Assembly: GCA_036260415.1 (NCBI GenBank)
Contig: DASZZX010000263.1
Coordinates: 1 to 18,129, forward strand
Origin: DASZZX01 sp036260415
Lineage (GTDB): Bacteria; Actinomycetota; Nitriliruptoria; Nitriliruptorales; JAHWKO01
Direction: 5' to 3'
Length of the DNA stretch: 18,129 nt
In this document: in pieces, positions 6,999 to 12,312 of the stretch
Position numbering within the stretch: position 1 is the first letter of the stretch
How the letters are laid out: the number at the start of each line of letters is the position of its first letter
Position numbers and translations under genes: made by a program
The notes under the pieces: generated by a model
Seen by the model: only the letters and a program-made list of their open reading frames with translations
Told to the model about the DNA's origin: nothing
Database searches by the model: none

Positions 6999-8150
6999 TC
7001 ACAGCCCCATCGACCTGGCGATGATCTCACGCTGCACCTCGTCGGTGCCGCCCGCGATCCGCAGCAGCCGGGCGTCGCGCCAGGCGCGCTCGATCGGTGA
7101 GCCCTCCAGGCCGCCGTCATCCGCGTGCAGGCTCAGCGCCTCCTGTGCGACCTGCTGGCTCGTGCGTGCGCTGGCGAGCTTGCACATGGCGATCTCGAGC
7201 GTCGCATCGACGCCCCGGTTCCACCGGTCGGCGCAGTCGTAGACCAGCCGCCGGCACGCCTCGATCGCGGTCGCCACGTCCACCAGCCGGTGACGGCGCG
7301 CGTCCGACCCGCCCCGCGACCGCTCGCGGGCGTCGCGTGCCCGGACGTGTTCCACCGTGCGCTCGAAGGTCAGCTGGGCGGTGGCGACCGCCTGGACCGC
7401 GGCGAGCAGGCGCTCACCCTGCAGCTCCCACATGATCTGCTGGAAGCCCTGCCCCTCGGCCCCCAGAAGTGCACGCTCGGGAACGTGGACGTCCTCGAGG
7501 TGCAGCTCGGCGGTGTCGGAGCTGCGCATGCCCAGCTTGTCCAGCTCCCGGGTGACGTGGTAGCCGGGCAGGTCCGTGTCGACCAGGAACAGCGACAGAC
7601 CGTCGTGGCCGTCCGCGGGGCTGCCTGACGTGCGGACCGCCATCGTGCAGAAGTCGGCGCGCACCCCGTTGGTGATGAACGTCTTGCTGCCGTTGATGAC
7701 CCATCCGTCGCGACCGCGGACCGCCCGGGTGCGGATGCCGGCCACATCGCTGCCGGCCTCCGGCTCGGTGATCCCCAGACAAGCGATCCTGGTGCCGCGC
7801 ACCGCCGGCTCGAGGTAGTCGCGCTTCTGCTGCTCCGTCCCGAACCTGACGATCGGGGTCGGGGCCATGTCGGTGTGCACGATGATCGCCATCGCGACGC
7901 CGCCGTTGCCGCTGCGAGCGAGCTCCTCCGCCAGGACCACGGTGGACCAGTAGTCCCGGCCCTGCCCGCCGTAGTCCTCCGGCACCGTCAACCCGAGGAA
8001 ACCCAGCGAGCCCATCCGGCGGAAGACCTCGTCGGGGAACCGTCCGAGCTGCTCCCACTCGTCGGCGTGCGGTGCGAGCTCCTCCTCCACGAACCGTCGC
8101 AGCGCGGCCCGCAGACGGTCGTGCTCGGGTGTGAAGGGTGAGGTGATCAG
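6999..8150 (-). CDS. Acyl-CoA dehydrogenase, subunit with degenerate C-terminal FAD contacts
   Basis: The first gene of the dehydrogenase operon, 383 residues from the start chosen. The middle domain is canonical: ITEPEAGSD (127-135) and KTFITNG (156-162). The C-terminal FAD contacts are lost. Residues 272-284, aligned without gaps to the AFGxP..FQ segment, read RDARERSRGGSDA, and QxHGGxG reads SLHADDG (340-346). Glu246 in GERLL sits in the helix-G catalytic position of isovaleryl-CoA dehydrogenase, and the usual YEG reads AGG. No ATG, GTG or TTG lies near the expected N-terminus. CTG at 8148-8150, seven bases after AGGAG (8158-8162), gives a family-like start (ITSPFTPEHDRLR). GTG at 8258 would add 36 Arg-rich, atypical residues. 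Function is inferred as the partner of the following dehydrogenase. Confidence 0.88.
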   Translation of the reverse strand: MITSPFTPEHDRLRAALRRFVEEELAPHADEWEQLGRFPDEVFRRMGSLGFLGLTVPEDYGGQGRDYWSTVVLAEELARSGNGGVAMAIIVHTDMAPTPIVRFGTEQQKRDYLEPAVRGTRIACLGITEPEAGSDVAGIRTRAVRGRDGWVINGSKTFITNGVRADFCTMAVRTSGSPADGHDGLSLFLVDTDLPGYHVTRELDKLGMRSSDTAELHLEDVHVPERALLGAEGQGFQQIMWELQGERLLAAVQAVATAQLTFERTVEHVRARDARERSRGGSDARRHRLVDVATAIEACRRLVYDCADRWNRGVDATLEIAMCKLASARTSQQVAQEALSLHADDGGLEGSPIERAWRDARLLRIAGGTDEVQREIIARSMGL

Positions 8151-8296
8151 CGGGGCGCTCCTGGGTCCGCGGCGGAGTCTGTCACACCGTCCGTTCGTCG
8201 GCCGCTGCGACGCACCCTGTCCGTGGCGACGACTCCGGCGCCGCGGACACGGGACCACCGCCCGTACCGTGTGCGCGCCGAGACACGGAGGTTGCG
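8151..8296. promoter_or_regulatory. Divergent intergenic region (acyl-CoA dehydrogenase operon / coiled-coil gene)
   Basis: These 146 bases separate divergent genes. TACCGT at 8265-8270 resembles an actinobacterial -10 box (TAnnnT) for the plus-strand gene, with transcription expected near 8277 and a GGAGG Shine-Dalgarno five bases before the ATG at 8297. I see no good -35. AGGAG for the minus-strand gene is at 8158-8162. Confidence 0.35.
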
Positions 8297-8617
8297 ATGC
8301 CCGCGCGCGACATCATCCAGCAGACCCTCACCGCCCCGCTGCGGCTGGTCCAAGGTGCCGTCTCGTCCGGCCAGGAGGAGCGCGAGGACCTGCAGGAGGC
8401 GCTCGACGGCATCCAACGGCGGCTCGAGGAGCTGGAGTCGGAACTCGAGCAGCGGATCACCCGCGCGGTGAAGCGGGCCAACGAACCGGCGGACCGCAAG
8501 CTGTCAGGCATCGAGACAGAGCTGGCGGAGCTGCGGCGGCGCATCGACCAGGTGCTGGATGACGTCGATCACATCCGCACCGAGCAGGCCGCCGAGCGGG
8601 CCCGGGAAGCCTCCTGA
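8297..8617 (+). CDS. Small coiled-coil protein of unknown function
   Basis: A 106-residue protein I do not recognise. GGAGG lies five bases before the ATG, so translation is well supported. Residues 1-24 form an amphipathic, lightly hydrophobic segment (PARDIIQQTLTAPLRLVQG). It is followed by two long charged helices with heptad-like spacing of Leu/Ile, about residues 27-60 and 68-104, joined by NEPADRK. No Cys, no signal peptide and no transmembrane helix are seen. The arrangement of an amphipathic head and coiled-coil tail resembles phasins or other granule- or membrane-associated proteins, but this is only a resemblance. It is monocistronic and is followed at once by a hairpin. Its divergent neighbour is an acyl-CoA dehydrogenase operon, which makes a lipid- or polyester-related role conceivable. 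Confidence 0.75.
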   Translation: MPARDIIQQTLTAPLRLVQGAVSSGQEEREDLQEALDGIQRRLEELESELEQRITRAVKRANEPADRKLSGIETELAELRRRIDQVLDDVDHIRTEQAAERAREAS

Positions 8618-8618
8618 G

Positions 8619-8635
8619 GCCGCGGGTGCCGCGGC
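8619..8635 (+). terminator. Hairpin just after the coiled-coil gene
   Basis: GCCGCGG (8619-8625), loop GTG and CCGCGGC (8629-8635) form a perfect 7-bp stem two bases after the TGA stop. A weaker GGCC/GGCC hairpin follows at 8638-8648. There is no T-run. The place between convergent genes fits termination for either strand. Confidence 0.4.
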
Positions 8636-8674
8636 GAGGCCCCCGGCCGCCCATCGACGCGATGGCACCACCCG

Positions 8675-9085
8675 TCAGCCGCTGACGTCCGGTCCGACGC
8701 TCTGCACCGTCACGCGGATCAGGACACGCTCCTCACGGCGCATGGCCTCTCGGTAGTCGTCCCAGTCGTCGTGCTCGCCGGCGACCCTCCGGTAGTAGTC
8801 GACCAGGGGCTCCATTGCCTGGGGCAAGCGCACGATCTCGGCGGTCCCGTCGAGGCGGACCCACCGGCCGTAGAAGCCCTCGCTGAGAACGCACAGCGAC
8901 GTGCGCGGGTCACGTTCGAGGTTGTGGGCCTTGACCGCCGTCTCGCGGGTCGACACGATCGCGCGGCCGTCCGCGTCGATGCCGACGAGCACGGGCGACA
9001 GCTGCAGACCCCCGTCCTGGCGGAACGTGGCCATGACGGCACGAGGGTGCTCACGGACGAAGTCACGGGCCGTCTCGACGTCCAC
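8675..9085 (-). CDS. PPOX-class flavin/F420-dependent oxidoreductase
   Basis: A 136-residue split-barrel protein of the pyridoxamine 5'-phosphate oxidase-like class, close in pattern to the actinobacterial F420-dependent family around Rv1155. Visible hallmarks are the first strands RAVMATFRQDGGLQLSPV, the turn STRETAVKAHNLERDPRTSL (K-x-x-N-L-x-R-D-P-R is the cofactor-phosphate region), the strand RLDGTAEIV, and the late YRRVAGEHDDWDDYREAM helix. These proteins usually dimerise and bind FMN or F420 at the interface, reducing or oxidising varied substrates; which cofactor applies cannot be read here. The start is GTG at 9085, with AAGGG six bases upstream. It is convergent with the coiled-coil gene and divergent from the carbinolamine dehydratase gene. 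Confidence 0.85.
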   Translation of the reverse strand: MDVETARDFVREHPRAVMATFRQDGGLQLSPVLVGIDADGRAIVSTRETAVKAHNLERDPRTSLCVLSEGFYGRWVRLDGTAEIVRLPQAMEPLVDYYRRVAGEHDDWDDYREAMRREERVLIRVTVQSVGPDVSG

Positions 9086-9304
9086 TCAGCACCCTTCCCG
9101 CCGTCGGGATCGCAGCCGGTCACGTCCGGTCGGCGTGTCCGCCAGCAGCACCGGTCGGCCCCCCGTCGCCGGTCCGGCCCGCCGGTTCGCCGACCCGCCG
9201 GTCGTCAGGACCGACCGCCGGCCGCGGGCACGCCGAGCCACGGCCACGGGGCTGACGCTAGCAGCCGGGTCGCCACCGCAGCCGCCGTCTGCTTCCATGC
9301 AGCC
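9086..9304. promoter_or_regulatory. Divergent intergenic region (PPOX gene / carbinolamine dehydratase)
   Basis: These 219 bases are very GC-rich and hold the upstream regions of two divergent genes. I see the PPOX Shine-Dalgarno at its left edge and no Shine-Dalgarno before the ATG at 9305. I found no convincing promoter box, operator or small gene. Confidence 0.35.
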
Positions 9305-9685
9305 ATGGAGCCACTCACCGAGCAGCAGATCGAGGAGGCGCTCGTCACGCTCCCCGGCTGGGAGTACGACGGCGAGGCGATCACCAAGACGTTCGGGCTG
9401 GGATCGTTCCGCGAGGCCATCGACTTCGTGCAGGACGTCGCCGACCTCGCGGAGGAGGCCAACCACCACCCCGATCTCGAGATCTACTACGACGAGGTGG
9501 TGGTGTCGTTTCGGACGCACAGCGCGGATGCCGTCACCGACAACGACGTCCGCATGGCCGCCGAGGTCGAGTCGCTGGTCAGCGAGTTCGAGGACGAGGC
9601 ACTGACCGAGCTCGACGAGGACTTCGACGAGGACCTCGACCAGGTCGACGTGCTGGCCGACGACGAGGATCAGCCGGGCCCGTAG
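9305..9685 (+). CDS. Pterin-4a-carbinolamine dehydratase with acidic C-terminal extension
   Basis: Catalyses dehydration of 4a-hydroxytetrahydropterin (EC 4.2.1.96), regenerating pterin cofactor; some homologues act in molybdopterin metabolism or as small binding proteins. The family core spans residues 4-91: LPGWEYDGEAI, then the active-site block EANHHPDLEIYY (His54, His55, Pro56), FRTHS (His72) and VTDNDVRMA. All expected catalytic histidines are present. The family is usually about 95-105 residues, while this one has 126. Residues 94-122 form an added tail with 17 Asp/Glu and no Lys, Arg or His. ATG at 9305 begins where homologues do, but has no Shine-Dalgarno and may be read from a short or absent leader. 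No phenylalanine hydroxylase gene is in view; a sepiapterin-reductase-like SDR lies two genes away. Confidence 0.88.
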   Translation: MEPLTEQQIEEALVTLPGWEYDGEAITKTFGLGSFREAIDFVQDVADLAEEANHHPDLEIYYDEVVVSFRTHSADAVTDNDVRMAAEVESLVSEFEDEALTELDEDFDEDLDQVDVLADDEDQPGP

Positions 9686-9781
9686 GGTAGCGCCCGGGCA
9701 CGGCGGGTAGACCCTGCGGTCGCGCGCCCCGCGACGTGCTGGGCCGGCACTCCCGCGGTGCTCACGCTGCCGCCGCTGACG

Positions 9782-9829
9782 GATTCACGCGCCCACCGGC
9801 CGCGTGAGTCGGTCCACGCCGCAGCGTGG
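9782..9829. terminator. Two consecutive hairpins between convergent genes
   Basis: First hairpin, 9782-9810: GATTCACGC pairs with GCGTGAGTC (one T-G wobble), continued by GCC/GGC around the loop CACC, with one bulged C. Second hairpin, 9814-9829: CCACGC and GCGTGG around CGCA, ending directly at the stop codon of the minus-strand HIT gene (9830-9832). Both are symmetrical enough to act for either strand. No T-run is present. Sequence between 9686 and 9781 shows nothing else I can support. Confidence 0.5.
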
Positions 9830-10186
9830 TCAGCCGGTCGCCCCGTCCACGTGCCCTAGCTGCTTGCCGCCGAGCACGTGGAAGTGCAGGTGGCCGATCG
9901 CCTGCCCACCACGGGAGCCGATGTTGGTGGCGATCCGGTACCCGTCGGCGATGCCCTCCTGGTCGGCCACCTGTCGGGCCATCCCGAAGCACGCCGCCAG
10001 GAGCGGACCGTGGTCGTCCCCCAGGTCGTGCGCCGAGCCGATGTGCTCGCGTGGGACGACCAGCACGTGCACCGGCGCGCGCGGGTACTTGTCGCGGAAC
10101 ACCACCAGCTGATCGGTCCCGGCGACCGTCTCCGCCGGCTCCTCACCGGCCACGATGCGGCAGAAAAGGCACTCCTGCTGGGCCAC
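9830..10186 (-). CDS. HIT family protein (HinT-like nucleotide phosphoramidase/hydrolase)
   Basis: A 118-residue histidine-triad protein. Family members hydrolyse AMP-linked phosphoramidates, lysyl-AMP and similar nucleotidyl conjugates. The signature HLHFHVLGG supplies His99, His101 and His103; the N-terminal CLFCRI (Cys6, Cys9) is the HinT/PKCI-type zinc-finger half, followed by FRDKYPRAPVHVLVVP and the GYRIATNIG strand. GTG at 10186 is preceded by GGAGG with five bases between, and gives the normal HinT length; an upstream in-frame GTG at 10261 would add 25 atypical residues. It is soluble and cytoplasmic. It is convergent with the dehydratase gene and divergent from the SDR gene. Confidence 0.92.
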   Translation of the reverse strand: MAQQECLFCRIVAGEEPAETVAGTDQLVVFRDKYPRAPVHVLVVPREHIGSAHDLGDDHGPLLAACFGMARQVADQEGIADGYRIATNIGSRGGQAIGHLHFHVLGGKQLGHVDGATG

Positions 10187-10380
10187 GGTCCCCTCCGCTC
10201 TCCTTGGCGCCCACGCTACACAGCGAGCGCCGCCATGGTGCTCGGCCCCTGCGGCCTCCACGCGCCGTCCCGCAGTCGGCGGTCACCCCCGGGCCTGCGC
10301 CAGCCTCGGCCTGCTGGGTCGCCGAACGCCCGCCCGGTCGTCCGGGACGTGCGAGCCGACCCGTCACCGGACGGGTGGAC

Positions 10381-10392
10381 TACCCTCGTCGT
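10381..10392 (+). promoter_or_regulatory. Possible -10 box of a leaderless SDR transcript
   Basis: TACCCT (10381-10386) fits TAnnnT and ends six bases before the ATG at 10393. That is the spacing seen when transcription starts at the A of the start codon. There is no Shine-Dalgarno before this ATG, which agrees with leaderless translation. No clear -35 is seen, also common for such promoters. Confidence 0.45.
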
Positions 10393-11121
10393 ATGACCAC
10401 TGACATCCTGATCTGGATCTCCGGCGCCTCCAGCGGCATCGGCCGCGGTCTGGCCGACACCGCGCCGTGGGACGGTGCGCGCATCATCGACATCAGCCGC
10501 CGCGGGGCGGACGGCTGCGAACACGTCCCCGCGGACTTGACCACCGTGGAGGGGTGGCAGGCGGCCGCCGACTCGTTCGAGAAGGAGCTGGCCGGTTTCC
10601 AGGGCGAGCGCGTCGTCTTCGTCCACTGCGCCGGGACGTTGCAGCCGATGGGTTTCGCGGGCGAGGTGGACCACGACGCCTACACCAATCAGGTCCTGCT
10701 GAACAGCGCGGCACCACAGGTCCTCGGCGACGCCTTCGTCGCTGCGGTGCGCGACCTCGACGTCGACAGCCACCTGATCATGATCTCGTCCGGCGCCGCC
10801 TCCAGCGTCTACGAAGGCTGGTCGGCGTACGGGCCGGGCAAGGCGGCGGTCGACCACTGGGTGCGCATCGTCGGGGCGGAGCGCGCGCGCCGCGGGTCGC
10901 GCCTGCGCGTCGTGTCGGTCGCGCCCGGCGTGATCGACACCAGGATGCAGGCGCAGATCCGCTCCACCCCGCAGGAGGAGTTCCCCGCGGTGGAGAAGTT
11001 CGTCGACCTGCACGAGCAGGACGACCTGGTCGCTCCCGAGGACGCCGCTCGCGGGATCTGGTCGCTGCTGGACCGCGACCTCGACAACGGCGCCGTGGTG
11101 GATCTGCGCGACCTCGACTGA
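10393..11121 (+). CDS. Short-chain dehydrogenase/reductase, sepiapterin/benzil reductase type
   Basis: A classical SDR of 242 residues using NAD(P)H. The cofactor motif is SGASSGIG (10-17). The catalytic residues are Ser133 (in MISSGAAS), Tyr146 and Lys150 (YGPGK), with the normal 13-residue Ser-Tyr step; HCAGT replaces the usual NNAG. The stretch around the active site, GWSAYGPGKAAVDHW, is the pattern typical of sepiapterin reductase and bacterial benzil reductase (YueD-like), and the C-terminus VAPGVIDTRMQ is also like theirs. The substrate is probably a dicarbonyl or pterin side chain, but this is family inference. The gene overlaps the following racemase gene by one base (TGATG), so they are co-transcribed. 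It is divergent from the HIT gene. Confidence 0.88.
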   Translation: MTTDILIWISGASSGIGRGLADTAPWDGARIIDISRRGADGCEHVPADLTTVEGWQAAADSFEKELAGFQGERVVFVHCAGTLQPMGFAGEVDHDAYTNQVLLNSAAPQVLGDAFVAAVRDLDVDSHLIMISSGAASSVYEGWSAYGPGKAAVDHWVRIVGAERARRGSRLRVVSVAPGVIDTRMQAQIRSTPQEEFPAVEKFVDLHEQDDLVAPEDAARGIWSLLDRDLDNGAVVDLRDLD

Positions 11122-12257
11122 TGGGTCCGCTCGCGGGGGTGCGGCTCGTCGAGCTCGCCGCCATCGGTCCGGCCCCGTTCGGGGTGATGCTCCTCGCGGA
11201 CCTCGGCGCCGACGTGGTGCGCGTCGACCGCCTCCCACCGGCCGGGTCCGACGGCGCGCACGTGTCCATGCTGGGGCTGTCGCGTGGTCGGCGCTCGATC
11301 GCCGTCGACCTCAAGCATCCCGGGGGACTGGACCTGCTGCTGCGCCTCAGCGACGGTGCGGACGTGCTCGTCGAGGGCTACCGCCCCGGTGTGGCCGAGC
11401 GTCTGGGGTTCGGTCCGGACGCCTGCCTCGCGCGCAACCCGCGGCTGGTGTACGCGCGCGTGACCGGGTGGGGGCAGGACGGTCCGCTGGCCGACCGCGC
11501 CGGTCACGACATCGACGTCGCGGCGGTCGCCGGGGCGCTGCACCCGATCGGGCGCGCCGGTGAGCCGCCCCCGCCACCGCTGAACCTCGTGGCCGACTTC
11601 GGCGGCGGCGGGACCTACGTCGCGGTCGGGGTGCTGGCCGCCCTGCTCGAACGCAAGCGGTCGGGCCGGGGTCAGGTCGTGGACGTCGCCATGGTCGATG
11701 GTGTGGCGTCGCTCACCGCCATGTTGCACGGGCTCCTAGCGGCGAACGGGTGGAGCACGCAGCGGGGGGACAACCTGCTCGACGGTTCCGCGCCCTTCTA
11801 CGACACCTACCGCACCGCCGACGGTGGGTTCCTCGCGGTGGGCTGCCTCGAGCCGCGGTTCTACGCCCAGTTCCTCGACCGGCTGGGCCTCGATCCTGCC
11901 GACTGGCCCCAGTTCGATCGTGACCGCTGGCCCGAGCAGAAGCGGCGGCTGGCCGACATCTTCGCCCGCCGGACGCGTGACGAGTGGCTGGCGTGCTTCG
12001 AGGGCAGCGACGCGTGCGTCGCACCTGTCCTGTCACTGACCGAGGCGCCGCAGCACCCGCACATCCGGGCGCGTGGCACGTTCATCACGGTCGGCGGGGT
12101 CCGCCAGCCCGCCCCCGCACCGCGCCTGTCGCGCACCCCCGGTGCCGTGACGCGCCCCGCACCGGCGCCGGGCGAGCACACCGACGAGATCCTGGACGGG
12201 CTCGGGTACAGCCGTCGGGAGGTCGCCGCGCTGCGCCGCGCCGGAACGGTCGCCTGA
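11121..12257 (+). CDS. mcr: Alpha-methylacyl-CoA racemase (CaiB/BaiF CoA-transferase family)
   Basis: Interconverts (2R)- and (2S)-2-methylacyl-CoA esters so that branched chains can enter S-specific beta-oxidation. The sequence follows human AMACR and M. tuberculosis MCR almost throughout: VELAAIGPAPF at the start, ADLGADVVRVDR, the NPRLVYARVTGWGQ block, PLNLVADFGGGG, LLDGSAPFYDTYRTADGG and EHTDEIL near the end. The racemase residues are in place: His129, Asp159 and Glu244. Their spacing (30 and 85) equals that of MCR His126, Asp156 and Glu241 as I recall it. The 378-residue length is normal for the racemase branch. The ATG overlaps the SDR stop by one base with no strong Shine-Dalgarno, so translation is probably coupled. 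A formyl- or succinyl-CoA transferase is less likely. Confidence 0.93.
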   Translation: MGPLAGVRLVELAAIGPAPFGVMLLADLGADVVRVDRLPPAGSDGAHVSMLGLSRGRRSIAVDLKHPGGLDLLLRLSDGADVLVEGYRPGVAERLGFGPDACLARNPRLVYARVTGWGQDGPLADRAGHDIDVAAVAGALHPIGRAGEPPPPPLNLVADFGGGGTYVAVGVLAALLERKRSGRGQVVDVAMVDGVASLTAMLHGLLAANGWSTQRGDNLLDGSAPFYDTYRTADGGFLAVGCLEPRFYAQFLDRLGLDPADWPQFDRDRWPEQKRRLADIFARRTRDEWLACFEGSDACVAPVLSLTEAPQHPHIRARGTFITVGGVRQPAPAPRLSRTPGAVTRPAPAPGEHTDEILDGLGYSRREVAALRRAGTVA

Positions 12258-12312
12258 CGCACCCGACCCCTCGGCGTCCCGGGCCGTCGAAGGAGCGGGT
12301 CGCTCAGGGCTC

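Noticed and set aside
8151..8258. A 36-residue N-terminal extension of the first acyl-CoA dehydrogenase from GTG 8258.
   Set aside because: Arg-rich, unlike the family, with no clear Shine-Dalgarno, and it would overlap the promoter region of the divergent gene. It cannot be fully excluded.
10467..11120. An in-frame N-terminal extension of the racemase back into the SDR gene (596 codons in total).
   Set aside because: The extension is Arg/Gly-rich nonsense inside the SDR coding region. Racemase homologues begin at the ATG at 11121.
12264..12302. CGACCC...GGGTCG inverted repeat between the racemase and PBP ends, considered as a terminator.
   Set aside because: Only 6 bp with a 27-base loop; too weak to claim.
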